A stretch of DNA of 64,000 bases from Bacteriovorax stolpii. GTDB lineage: Bacteria; Bdellovibrionota; Bacteriovoracia; Bacteriovoracales; Bacteriovoracaceae. A model generated the notes under the pieces. The model did no database searches. It was not told the DNA's origin and worked only from the letters and a program-made list of their open reading frames with translations. Where the stretch lies: NCBI RefSeq assembly GCF_002872415.1, contig NZ_CP025704.1, positions 2,294,001 to 2,358,000 on the forward strand. Reading direction: 5' to 3'. The position numbers were made by a program, and so were the translations under genes. This document shows, piece by piece, positions 45,108 to 53,629 of this stretch. Every line of letters starts with the position of its first letter. Positions within the stretch are counted from its first letter, which is position 1.

Positions 45108-46057
45108 TAAACAATATTTGAAAGATACTCATCAACAGCGTCGATGGTTTTAAAAATATGAAGACGCTTTGATGAGATCTTTTCCATTTCAAGCTCAGAT
45201 TTTCCTGCCACAATTAACTCAACAGCAGGATTTAATTTCATCAAAAGTTTTTCAACATAATTTTGGAAATGCCCTTTTCCTAATTGCGCCAGCACATTAG
45301 TCGGCCCAAGAATGACAGTGCTTATTTCAAGTGCCTTTGCTACTTCACTAAGAGCTTCATAACTAATATCTGCTCCCAGGTATGTAAAAGGGAGTCCATA
45401 ATGACTGCATAACAGTCCCATGATTCCCAGCTCGATATCCTGCATGTCTCCTTCCATTCCACTGATGAGAATATGCACTTTGCTTTTTTCTTTGGCCGGT
45501 GAATGAAATAAATGATGCCCTAAATGAAATCTTAAAAGTGAACGCAGGGCCTCTGCTTGGATCGAGGTGTACTCCCCTGAAGAAACACACTCCTGTTTTA
45601 AGCGGTAAAGAGGCAATAATATGTCCAGAGCAAAATCACGCGGCGAAAGTGTCTGCTTGAGCTTCGTGAGCTCCAGTGAAATGATGTCTAGTTTATAACT
45701 TTTTAAAGCAAAAGTTAAAATGGCCATTGACTGTGAAGAGTCAATTGATGGCTTCGCTTCGTTGACTAAATTGAAATCCCCCTGCTCAAGACTTGCCTCA
45801 GACCTACCCAGGTCAATGAGTAATTCTTTGAGTTCTGGAATGGATAAAGGGGCCACTTTTGAAATAGTGTAGCCAAGCAAACACAATTCACTTAAAAGCT
45901 GCAGCTTTTCAACATCTGTCTTTGAATAGGTCCTGTGCCCCGAGGCATCACGGATGGGCACAAGCGCCTTATAGCGCTTTTCCCAGGCCCTGATTGTATG
46001 GACACCAACCCCCGAGAGCTTAGACGCCATTTGAATAGTGTAAGTAGTACTGACCAA
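45104..46057 (-). CDS. MerR-type regulator with CarH/LitR-like domain lacking cobalamin ligands
   Basis: 317 residues from TTG at 46057 (GAAGGA six bases upstream); a TTG at 46093 is a weaker alternative. A MerR winged helix (about 6-74; YTIQMASKLSG, IRAWEKRY, SGHRTYSKTDV) is followed by a helical and Rossmann-like effector region as in CarH. The lower cobalamin ligand motif GDxHDIG reads GDMQDIE, with Gln206 where His is expected, and the upper W-x9-EH motif is absent (V and AE at those places). It sits upstream of a photolyase pair, like light-response regulators. Effector binding is probably altered or lost. Confidence 0.82.
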   Translation of the reverse strand: MVSTTYTIQMASKLSGVGVHTIRAWEKRYKALVPIRDASGHRTYSKTDVEKLQLLSELCLLGYTISKVAPLSIPELKELLIDLGRSEASLEQGDFNLVNEAKPSIDSSQSMAILTFALKSYKLDIISLELTKLKQTLSPRDFALDILLPLYRLKQECVSSGEYTSIQAEALRSLLRFHLGHHLFHSPAKEKSKVHILISGMEGDMQDIELGIMGLLCSHYGLPFTYLGADISYEALSEVAKALEISTVILGPTNVLAQLGKGHFQNYVEKLLMKLNPAVELIVAGKSELEMEKISSKRLHIFKTIDAVDEYLSNIVY

Positions 46058-46204
46058 TTTAATTCCTTCGCGTCTAGAAAATGTCGAACTCAATTATAAC
46101 ATCGTCCTTCTAGTAAAAATATAACATAAAACTATAATGATCTAAGAAACTGCACAAGAATTGTTTAAAGAACTACAAAAAGAACTTTCGAAGAGGAGAT
46201 AAAG

Positions 46205-47125
46205 ATGAAAATACTAATCACCGGTGCCACAGGCTTTGTCGGGACGAGACTAAGCGAGAAGCTCCTTAATGAAGGGCACGAGCTGCATATCCTCTCACGA
46301 AATACCTCCCACCTGCCCCCTGTTTTTAATCACCCAAATGTAAAGGCCTTCTCATGGCAAGACACTTCAACACCTCCCCCAGTTGAAAGCATCTCCGGAA
46401 TAAATGGAGTGATCAACCTAATGGGTGAAAACATCGCGGCAAAACGCTGGAGTGATGAGCAAAAAAAGAAACTCCACTCATCACGGGTCGAGTCAACAAT
46501 CCAGTTAACAAGCGTCATTAACCAGAACCGTAGCACCCCATTGGACTTTTTTATTTCATCCTCTGCTGTAGGAATTTACCCCGTTAACACTAACGAAGCT
46601 CTTACAGAGGATTCAAAGCTGGCCAACAACTTCCTGGCCTCCCTTTGCAAAGACTGGGAAGCCGCCGCCCATACGTTGAAAAATTGCAAGCGCACAGTTA
46701 TTGTCCGCACGGCCGTCGTCCTTGAAGCTCACGGAGGTGCCCTGGCAAAAATGCTTCCTCCCTTCAAACTAGGCCTGGGAGGCCCTATCGGAACGGGCGA
46801 TCACGTCATGAGTTGGATTCATCTTGATGACCTTGTGGACCTCTATGTAAAGGCCGCCGCAGACGATCGCTATAGTGGCATCTATAATGGCTCTACTTCT
46901 CACCCGGTCGATAATTTTCATTTCACCAAGGCCCTGGGCGATGCTCTTCATAGGCCGACACTAATACCAGTTCCGGCGGCTGCACTTAAAATTGCTTTCG
47001 GAGAGATGTCTTCTGTTATTTTGGACTCACAGGCCGTGGTTTCAAAAAGGCTTCCTGAGGCAGGCTTTACTTTCCAATACCCGACAATAGAAGCGGCCTT
47101 TGCAAAAATGTTCGACAAAAAGTAG
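46205..47125 (+). CDS. TIGR01777-family NAD(P)-dependent SDR (YfcH-like)
   Basis: 306 residues. An extended short-chain dehydrogenase fold with nucleotide loop ITGATGFVGTRLSEKLL, then INLMGENIAAKRWSDEQ, the FISSSAVGIYP active region, KDWEAAA and GTGDHVMSWIHLDDLV, and a C-terminal domain (PVPAAALKIAFGEMSSVILD). Relatives are called epimerase YfcH or SDR39U1; the substrate is unknown. AGGAGA precedes the ATG. It is followed after eight bases by a photolyase, and the pair is divergent from the CarH-like regulator, as in many light-inducible loci. Confidence 0.92.
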   Translation: MKILITGATGFVGTRLSEKLLNEGHELHILSRNTSHLPPVFNHPNVKAFSWQDTSTPPPVESISGINGVINLMGENIAAKRWSDEQKKKLHSSRVESTIQLTSVINQNRSTPLDFFISSSAVGIYPVNTNEALTEDSKLANNFLASLCKDWEAAAHTLKNCKRTVIVRTAVVLEAHGGALAKMLPPFKLGLGGPIGTGDHVMSWIHLDDLVDLYVKAAADDRYSGIYNGSTSHPVDNFHFTKALGDALHRPTLIPVPAAALKIAFGEMSSVILDSQAVVSKRLPEAGFTFQYPTIEAAFAKMFDKK

Positions 47126-47133
47126 AAATAAAA

Positions 47134-48549
47134 ATGAAAAAGTCCCTTGTTTGGTTAAGACGCGATTTAAGACTTCATGATCACTACGCTCTTTCGGAGT
47201 CACTGAAGAATTCAGATGAGACTTATGTTGCTTTTATTTTTGATAGCAATATTCTGGAAAAACTTCACAACAAAAATGACTCCAGAGTCACTTTCATTAT
47301 GGACTCGCTAAAAGAGATTGAATCCGTTTTAAACAAACACGGCTCAAGCCTCATTGTCCGCTACGGAAATCCAGTAGAGGAAATTCCCAAAATTATCGAA
47401 GATTTTAAAATTGAGGCCCTGTTTTTCAACCGCGACTATGAGCCTTACGCCAAAGAGCGAGATCAAAAAGTAGAAAAAGACTTATTCAAAAAAGGCATCC
47501 ACGTTTTTAATTATAAAGATCATGTCTTTTTCGAGAAAAAAGAGGTGCTCAACGGTCAGCAGGAAATTTATAAAGTTTTTACTCCTTATAAAAATAAATG
47601 GCTGGAGATTTTTCACGCTCAAGAATCCCGCGTCCCGGAATATAAAGGCGACTTAAAAAAACTGGCCCCTTATAAAAACTCCAAGAACATTCTGGAACAT
47701 AACTGGTACTACGATATTTGTTTTGTGGAAACTGAATCCGCTTTAAAAGGTGGAGCACTGGAAGCACAAAGACGTCTTAAAGATTTTAAAAACCGCATTG
47801 AAGATTATAAAACGGCAAGAGATGTTCCTTCTATTGACGGAACTTCTCTTTTGTCACCCTACATTCGCATGGGCAATCTTTCTATCCGCGATATGATCCG
47901 GGCCTCTATAGAAAAAAAATCCGAAGGCCATCAAACCTGGCTTTCAGAAATTATCTGGCGCGATTTCTATCAGATGATCCTCGACGCTTACCCTGGAGTA
48001 GACACTCACTGCTTTAGAACCGAGTATGATCAAATCAAGTGGTTAGGAAAAAAAGAAGATTTTGAAAAATGGTGTAATGGAGAAACCGGTTACCCGTTAG
48101 TCGATGCGGCCATGAGGTGTTTAAACACCACCGGAATGATGCATAATCGATTGCGTATGGTTGTGGCCTCATTTTTAACTAAAACTCTTTTAATCGACTG
48201 GCGATGGGGTGAGCGATACTTCGCTGAAAAACTTCTCGATTACGACATGGCGGCCAACAATGGAGGTTGGCAATGGAGTGCTTCAACAGGTGTCGATGCC
48301 CAGCCTTACTTCAGGATCTTTAATCCTTATAACCAATCTGAAAAATTTGATCCTAAAGGTGATTACATCAAAATGTGGTGTCCGGAGCTTGCTGGGTTTT
48401 CCAGCAAAACAATCCATCACCCGCACGATTCTACTCCACTGGAACAGGCCGCAGCTGGATGTTTTGTTGGCAAAGATTATCCTCACCCAATCGTTGCCTA
48501 TAAAGAGCAACGAGAACGTGCACTCTCGATGTATAAAGCGGTAAAATAA
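47134..48549 (+). CDS. phrB: Deoxyribodipyrimidine photolyase
   Basis: 471 residues. Repairs cyclobutane pyrimidine dimers using light and reduced FAD. The N-terminal alpha/beta antenna domain begins SLVWLRRDLRLHDHYAL. The helical FAD domain carries TSLLSPYIRMGNLS, WLSEIIWRDFYQMI, GYPLVDAAMRCLNTTG, MHNRLRMVVASFLTK and DYDMAANNGGWQWSASTGVD, with the family tryptophans. It ends with FDPKGDYIKMWCPEL, typical of class I CPD photolyases. Co-transcribed with the SDR gene. Confidence 0.95.
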   Translation: MKKSLVWLRRDLRLHDHYALSESLKNSDETYVAFIFDSNILEKLHNKNDSRVTFIMDSLKEIESVLNKHGSSLIVRYGNPVEEIPKIIEDFKIEALFFNRDYEPYAKERDQKVEKDLFKKGIHVFNYKDHVFFEKKEVLNGQQEIYKVFTPYKNKWLEIFHAQESRVPEYKGDLKKLAPYKNSKNILEHNWYYDICFVETESALKGGALEAQRRLKDFKNRIEDYKTARDVPSIDGTSLLSPYIRMGNLSIRDMIRASIEKKSEGHQTWLSEIIWRDFYQMILDAYPGVDTHCFRTEYDQIKWLGKKEDFEKWCNGETGYPLVDAAMRCLNTTGMMHNRLRMVVASFLTKTLLIDWRWGERYFAEKLLDYDMAANNGGWQWSASTGVDAQPYFRIFNPYNQSEKFDPKGDYIKMWCPELAGFSSKTIHHPHDSTPLEQAAAGCFVGKDYPHPIVAYKEQRERALSMYKAVK

Positions 48550-48557
48550 TCTTAAGA

Positions 48558-49373
48558 TTAAGAAGCTTCAGTCACTGCCGATGAGCCGTTAGAAACAGGC
48601 ACACCAAACTTCTCACCATCTTTGATAATGGTTTTAGGCAGAACCGCGGTGTTAGGAGCAACCACTGCTTTTTCTCCGATAGTTACACCACCAAGGATTT
48701 TTGCTGAAAGACCAATCATCGCTCCACGCTTGATGTGAAGTTTATCGATAATAAGAAATCCTTTCATCCCGTAGTGGGCCATCATGTAAGCAGAGCCACC
48801 AATCGTTACGTAGTCGCCTAATTTAATTAAACATGGGTCTGAAATATTTGAAGAGTTAATCATAACTCCTTTTCCAATCTTCATTCCCATCATTTTGAAA
48901 AATAGAATATTTAAAGGAGAAGGTGTTAAGAAATCTAAAACCGTGTAACGAACCAGGTAAGTTAAAGCGTTGTGATAGAACCATGGAATAGATTCAATCG
49001 AAAACCACGCACCCCTGTATGACTTCACAAAAGGCAGGCATGGTAGGTTCATCAAAGGGACAATAAAAATTAAAGTGAAGATAAAACCAATAAAGGCCCC
49101 TCCTCCACAAAGTCCATAACAGAAAGCTTTTAAGACAAAGGGATAATTCACAACGACGTCTGAAGCCCACTGAAACAGCATAATTCCAGGAGTCAGTGCC
49201 ACTGCGATACAGAAAATAAAAACAACGGCGATAGGAAGTAAAAACAGGACAAATCCTGCCGTTGAAAAGCGTCTAAACACATTTTCAATAATGGCCTGAA
49301 GCCCTTTTTTTGTCGAAGTGGCCGAGTTGATGTCCGCTTTGTCTTCGCGCACAGCTGATTTATTATTTTCCAC
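48558..49373 (-). CDS. Membrane-anchored hexapeptide-repeat acyltransferase-like protein
   Basis: 271 residues. A charged N-terminus, two long hydrophobic segments (FVLFLLPIAVVFIFCIAVAL and KAFCYGLCGGGAFIGFIFTL) and a cytoplasmic part with left-handed beta-helix hexapeptides: GMKIGKGVMINSSNISD, IKLGDYVTIGGSAYMMAHYG, KRGAMIGLSAKILGGVTIGE, KAVVAPNTAVLPKTII. The fold usually transfers acyl groups to sugars or amines. The MMAHYG histidine could be catalytic. The acceptor is unknown; it converges with phrB and is divergent from a MATE gene. Confidence 0.8.
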   Translation of the reverse strand: MENNKSAVREDKADINSATSTKKGLQAIIENVFRRFSTAGFVLFLLPIAVVFIFCIAVALTPGIMLFQWASDVVVNYPFVLKAFCYGLCGGGAFIGFIFTLIFIVPLMNLPCLPFVKSYRGAWFSIESIPWFYHNALTYLVRYTVLDFLTPSPLNILFFKMMGMKIGKGVMINSSNISDPCLIKLGDYVTIGGSAYMMAHYGMKGFLIIDKLHIKRGAMIGLSAKILGGVTIGEKAVVAPNTAVLPKTIIKDGEKFGVPVSNGSSAVTEAS

Positions 49374-49441
49374 TGAAGAATCCTTTCTTTTAATATAATT
49401 TCATTGTCTATAGTAAAAGATTGTTTGTAAACTACTGTGCA

Positions 49442-50764
49442 ATGTCACTAAGAAAAAATATCGCCACAGCTAAAGAAATTTTGATTTTCTCCTTGCCAAT
49501 TATCGCAGGTCAGATCGGACAAATGTTGTTTGGTGTAGGTGATATCATGGTGGCCGGGCGCTACTCCAGCCTGGCCGTAGCCTCTATAGGTGTGGCCGCG
49601 ACGATTTTCTCCCCTTTCTTAATGATTGGCGTGGGGATCCTCCTTTGCACCGGACCTCTGGCCTCACAACTTAAAGGTGAAGGAAAAAAAGACCCAACTC
49701 TCCTTTTTAATGCTTATTATGTGAGTTTTTTTCTCTCACTCATTCTGAGCACGATTCTTTTTTTCGCCGATCTTTATATCGGTTACTTTAAACTGACTCC
49801 GGAAATTGTTCCTCATGTGATCACATTCCTGCAAATCACATCGATCTCACTTTTCCCGGCCTTTGTTTTTCAGGCAACAAAAGATTATTTACAGGCCCAG
49901 GGGCACACCTATGCGCCTAACGCGATTATTCTTTTCTACAATGTCGTTAACGTCTTTTTAAATATTTTCTTCATGTTTGGTTATGGCAGCTTTGGGGGCT
50001 TCGGCATCAAAGGAGCGGCCATCGCGACTCTACTGTGTCGCTTTCTTATGGCCATCACTGTTTTTATTTACATGAAGTCTGTGACTGAATTTAAAGCTCA
50101 ACAGAACATGGAATCTATCAGAAAAATTTTAAAGCTCGGAACTCCGATTGCTTTTGCTCTTTTATGTGAAGTCTTGATTTTTTCTGTGGTCACTGTTTTA
50201 GTTGGTGGAATGAGCCTGGTGGCCGGAGCTGCTCAAAGCTTAGTTATCAATATAACCTCCCTGACCTTTATGGTTCCACTAGCACTTGGTGGCGCTATTT
50301 CAGTTTTAGTCGGTGAGCAATTTGGAAAAAAATCGCTTGAAGGAATTATCCGCTACAGCCTGGGCTCCATTACCCTTGTCTTGGTTCTTCAGGTTATCTT
50401 CGCCACCATTTATCTCTTAATTCCCAACCAGGTCATGGGATTGGCCACTTTAGATGAACCGGTTATTTTATACGGAAGCGCACTTTTATTCTGGGTAGGA
50501 ATTTTTCAAATCCCGGATGGTGTGCAGGTGGTTTTATCGGGTGTCATGAGAGGGCTTAACGAAACTAAAATACCGATGATCTTGGGACTTATTTCCTACT
50601 GGGTAATCGGTCTTCCAATTGGAGCATACCTTGCCTACAAAAATGGCATGGAGGCACGCGGCCTTTGGATCGGTCTTGCGATCGGTCTGACATGTATGTG
50701 TGTTTTCCTGATTGCTTTCTACCGCAATAGAATTAGAAAGCTACGTCTGACAATTCAAAATTAA
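49442..50764 (+). CDS. MATE-family efflux transporter
   Basis: 440 residues from the ATG at 49442 (a TTG seven codons upstream is possible). Twelve membrane helices in two homologous halves, with the family openings EILIFSLPIIAGQIGQMLFG, GDIMVAGRYSSLAVASIGVA and the mid-protein repeat ILKLGTPIAFALLCEVLIF. MATE pumps export cationic drugs or metabolites using Na+ or H+. No regulator is adjacent. The last 32 bases overlap the convergent RluA-type gene. Confidence 0.93.
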   Translation: MSLRKNIATAKEILIFSLPIIAGQIGQMLFGVGDIMVAGRYSSLAVASIGVAATIFSPFLMIGVGILLCTGPLASQLKGEGKKDPTLLFNAYYVSFFLSLILSTILFFADLYIGYFKLTPEIVPHVITFLQITSISLFPAFVFQATKDYLQAQGHTYAPNAIILFYNVVNVFLNIFFMFGYGSFGGFGIKGAAIATLLCRFLMAITVFIYMKSVTEFKAQQNMESIRKILKLGTPIAFALLCEVLIFSVVTVLVGGMSLVAGAAQSLVINITSLTFMVPLALGGAISVLVGEQFGKKSLEGIIRYSLGSITLVLVLQVIFATIYLLIPNQVMGLATLDEPVILYGSALLFWVGIFQIPDGVQVVLSGVMRGLNETKIPMILGLISYWVIGLPIGAYLAYKNGMEARGLWIGLAIGLTCMCVFLIAFYRNRIRKLRLTIQN

Positions 50765-51572
50765 TCGCTTTCTTTGAAAGTGGATCAGTGAATTTTAGCT
50801 GGTAGGCCATCAAACGGATACCTTCACTATTTTTATTTCCTGTTCCGTATTTTGGATCGCCTAAAACCGGATAACCCAGCTCTTCGAAGTGACGCCTGAT
50901 CTGGTGGAGTCTTCCCGTATGAATTTGCACTAAAAGAATCGCCGTGTGCTCTTTTTGTTCCAGGATAGTAAACGTAGTGTAAGCATTTTTCCCATCAATC
51001 TGGAATTTAATTTCGCCGCCTGATGGGTATCTTTTTTGGATATTTCCTACGACTTCAACTTTATAAAATTTTTCGACGTCACTATTTTGCCACAACTTTG
51101 AAAGTGAGCCGGCCGCATGATGAGTGTAAGCAAAAACCATCAGTCCGTGTGCTTCGCGGTCCAATCTGTGAATCAGGTAAGCTTTCCCTTTGGCCTTCTC
51201 AACTTGTCTTAAAATACTGCAATGATCACCAAAGTCTGTCCCCTGAGAAAGAAGACCTGGTGGCTTGTACCAAATCCCCCATTCTTTCTGTGCTAAAACT
51301 TCGCGCGACTCTGGAACTTCTAAAGAAAGGTAACGAGGATCAAAAAAGAATTCTACATGGGATTCATTAGTGAGCTCAGCTGTCGCTCTTCTGGTTCTTA
51401 ATCTCTTTGAGTTGTTGAGTTTTCTTAACCAGACTCCGCCGTTATTGAGAACTTTCTTTAAAACACTCTTTGAAAGTTTGGTGTGTTTTTCCAGGAAGTC
51501 GATCATGACAAGAGGGTCGCCCTCTTTCACACTTTTTTTAACGGTAAATGGTCTGCTGGTTTGTTCTGTCAC
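50733..51572 (-). CDS. RluA-family RNA pseudouridine synthase
   Basis: About 279 residues isomerising uridine in rRNA or tRNA. An N-terminal S4-like segment (LEKHTKLSKSVLKKVLNNGG) precedes the catalytic domain with GIWYKPPGLLSQG, the active Asp in LIHRLDREAHGLMVFA, QIHTGRLHQIRRHFEELGYP and LGDPKYG. The longest frame begins at an ATG inside a terminator hairpin (51593-51613), so I prefer GTG at 51572; MIDFLEKH further in is a third option. The target uridine cannot be told from sequence. Confidence 0.87.
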   Translation of the reverse strand: MTEQTSRPFTVKKSVKEGDPLVMIDFLEKHTKLSKSVLKKVLNNGGVWLRKLNNSKRLRTRRATAELTNESHVEFFFDPRYLSLEVPESREVLAQKEWGIWYKPPGLLSQGTDFGDHCSILRQVEKAKGKAYLIHRLDREAHGLMVFAYTHHAAGSLSKLWQNSDVEKFYKVEVVGNIQKRYPSGGEIKFQIDGKNAYTTFTILEQKEHTAILLVQIHTGRLHQIRRHFEELGYPVLGDPKYGTGNKNSEGIRLMAYQLKFTDPLSKKAINFELSDVAF

Positions 51573-51580
51573 TGTCGTCC

Positions 51581-51619
51581 CAAAAATAAAAAGGCCCATA
51601 TAGTATATGGGCCCTTTTT
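51581..51619 (-). terminator. Terminator after the subtilase gene
   Basis: Stem GGCCCATAT/ATATGGGCC around AGT (51593-51613), with an A-rich run on the left and CTTTTT on the right, so active in both directions. It lies 28 bases beyond the subtilase stop and abuts the RluA-type start. Confidence 0.85.
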
Positions 51620-51640
51620 AACGCATTTTTATAGAAATGA

Positions 51641-52927
51641 CTAGTTGTTCATTAGAGCACGGTAAGCATCTACACGCCCGCCAGACAGTGAAGAAGACTT
51701 TAGTTTAGTCGTCTGAGTTGACGTTCTAATCAGTCTTTCTCTGATTTCAGCAGGTGTAAGTCCCGGTTCTTTTGAAAGAAGAAGCCCTACAACCCCAGAA
51801 ACGTGTGGAGTGGCCATCGAAGTTCCTGAAAGGTTAGCGTATGAGCCTTTGTAAGTTGAAAGGATCGTCGAGCCTGGAGCTGTTACGTGAACAGTCTTTA
51901 GCCCGTAGTTAGAGAAACTTGATCTCGCTCCAGCAGATGTATAAGACCCTACTGAAATGACGTTTGAAACGTCGTAGTTTGCCGGGTAGCTTGGAGTTGA
52001 ATCGTTATTGTTTGACTCATTTCCTGCTGCCGCAACAAAAGTAATGCCCGCTTGCTCAGCTGCTGTGATTGCATCAAGAAGTGATTGTTCTTTATCTCCA
52101 CCACCCCATGAGTTCGACATAACATTTACGCCTCTTTTAATAGCGTAGTCGATAGCTGCGATAGCATCGATTGTTTCTCCAGAACCTTTGTCTGAAAGAA
52201 ATTTAATCCCTACGATTTTTACGTTGGCCATCACACCCGCAACACCGATGTTGTTGTGGCTGGCACCGATAACACCTGCACAGTGAGTCCCGTGTCCATG
52301 TCCATCGGCCGGGTCACCGTCTTTATTAGCGAAATCGTATCCGTAAATATCATCGACGTACCCGTTTCCGTCATCATCAACACCCGGTTTTCCGTTAAGC
52401 TCAGCAAGGTTAACGTCCATTTGAGCTTTTAAATCTGGGTGAGTGTATTCAACACCTGTATCGATAACTGCGATCTTGATTGTCTTATCGCCTGTTGCAC
52501 CTTTTGTGATGTCCCATGCCTTCATCGCATTGATATCTTCACCAGCAACACCCGGAGAGAAGATCCCGCCATTTTTACCGTTGTTAGAGAGACCCCATTG
52601 CTTAGAAAAAGAGGCGTCCTTTGGAGCTTCCCCTTTTACACTCTCAAGCGAAATAATGTAGTTCGGCTCGATGTATTCGATGTCCGGGTTGTTAGCAAGT
52701 GTCTGCATCGCTTTATCTGAGAGACCTTGATTAGTTTCCAGGCGAGCAAATGTTCCAAATCCTGTATCAGCAGTTTTTGTCACTTGTCCGTAAGTTGAGA
52801 TCGCTTTGCTTGATAAAAAGTTTGAACCTTTTTTAACTTTTACGATGTAACCGTTAAATGGTGTCGCGTGAGCAGAGAAAGAGAAAACGAGCGAGAATAA
52901 TGAAACAACTAAAAGTTTCGAATTCAT
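51641..52927 (-). CDS. Secreted subtilisin-family (S8) serine peptidase
   Basis: 428 residues. The signal peptide (about 1-20, ending FSAHA) precedes an I9-type propeptide (GYIVKVKKGS..., to IEYIEPNYIISLE near 95) and the peptidase domain (about 130-425). The triad is Asp156 in VIDTGVEYTHPDL, His215 in GHGTHCAGVIG and Ser370 in SGTSMATPHVSG, with oxyanion Asn in AAAGNESNNND. A DVDDDGNGYVDDIYG-like calcium loop (about 183-197) is present. It is a likely exported prey- or nutrient-degrading protease with autoprocessing. It has its own terminator. Confidence 0.95.
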   Translation of the reverse strand: MNSKLLVVSLFSLVFSFSAHATPFNGYIVKVKKGSNFLSSKAISTYGQVTKTADTGFGTFARLETNQGLSDKAMQTLANNPDIEYIEPNYIISLESVKGEAPKDASFSKQWGLSNNGKNGGIFSPGVAGEDINAMKAWDITKGATGDKTIKIAVIDTGVEYTHPDLKAQMDVNLAELNGKPGVDDDGNGYVDDIYGYDFANKDGDPADGHGHGTHCAGVIGASHNNIGVAGVMANVKIVGIKFLSDKGSGETIDAIAAIDYAIKRGVNVMSNSWGGGDKEQSLLDAITAAEQAGITFVAAAGNESNNNDSTPSYPANYDVSNVISVGSYTSAGARSSFSNYGLKTVHVTAPGSTILSTYKGSYANLSGTSMATPHVSGVVGLLLSKEPGLTPAEIRERLIRTSTQTTKLKSSSLSGGRVDAYRALMNN

Positions 52928-53087
52928 ATATCATCCTTGATTTATGTTTGTATTTTATGGTCGCAATGATTGAAACTGATTAGCAATAGATCACTTGCGA
53001 ATGAAAGTTTTTGTTAGCTGGTGTAAATAAATTGACGGAGCCTCTTTTCTGACGAAAAAACTCCGGCGTTTGAATGATTTTTATTGT

Positions 53088-53486
53088 CTAAAGAGAGCAG
53101 AACTTTGTGACAGTCATCTTCTTTGAAGCAGGCGTGCGTTTGAAGTTTACTGTAACTTTTGGATTGGTCGTGAACGAAAGGAACTCAACCTTAGAAACAT
53201 CCCAGTCCGTGGCCTTCTTAGCTGCTTGAGCATAAGTAAAACCACCAGAAATAAAGTTATCCTCCTCGAGAAAGACGACTTCTGTTCCTGCTTTTGGCGC
53301 AGTGATTTGCAGCTTTAGTCCATCGGGACTGAAAACGAAATCAGTCTTCTCTCCACCAATAGTCTCACTAAAACGGCATTCATATTCTTTGGATGCTACC
53401 ACGCGCTCTTTATGAGGAGTCGTCGTTGCACATCCACCTAAAAGCATCAGGACCACTAAATTTGAAGCTATAAAATATTTTTTCAC
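53088..53486 (-). CDS. Small lipoprotein
   Basis: 132 residues. The signal peptide has lipobox LLGGC, giving the lipidated Cys at about residue 19, then TTTPHKERVV. The mature part looks like a small beta-barrel or sandwich (SKEYECRFSETIGGEKTDFV, LQITAPKAGTEVVFLE, VTVNFKRT) with a Cys pair, CRFS and FCSL, near its ends that could form a disulfide. No family recognised. Single-gene unit with a GGAG-type site. Confidence 0.75.
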   Translation of the reverse strand: MKKYFIASNLVVLMLLGGCATTTPHKERVVASKEYECRFSETIGGEKTDFVFSPDGLKLQITAPKAGTEVVFLEEDNFISGGFTYAQAAKKATDWDVSKVEFLSFTTNPKVTVNFKRTPASKKMTVTKFCSL

Positions 53487-53602
53487 CTAAAACTCCTTAA
53501 AAGGACTTGGTTTCTTATCGAATACCTGATCAAAAAACTTTAATACTTTAATGTTTTTGTCAGACTTTCCGATAAGTATCTAGATTTCGTCTATTTTTAT
53601 TA

Positions 53603-53619
53603 ATGAGAACCATTCTCAT
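53603..53619. promoter_or_regulatory. Fur-box-like palindrome before the CoA-transferase operon
   Basis: Perfect arms ATGAGAA and TTCTCAT around CCA. The core TGAGAACCATTCTCA follows the 7-1-7 pattern TGATAATCATTATCA of Fur boxes. It sits 10 bases before the ATG at 53630, so a bound repressor would block promoter clearance or initiation. It overlaps an upstream in-frame ATG, which argues against that start. Confidence 0.55.
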
Positions 53620-53629
53620 AGGTGTGAAA

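Noticed and set aside
51023-51370. Plus-strand frame of 115 codons
   Set aside because: Antisense to the RluA-type gene with its catalytic motifs intact.
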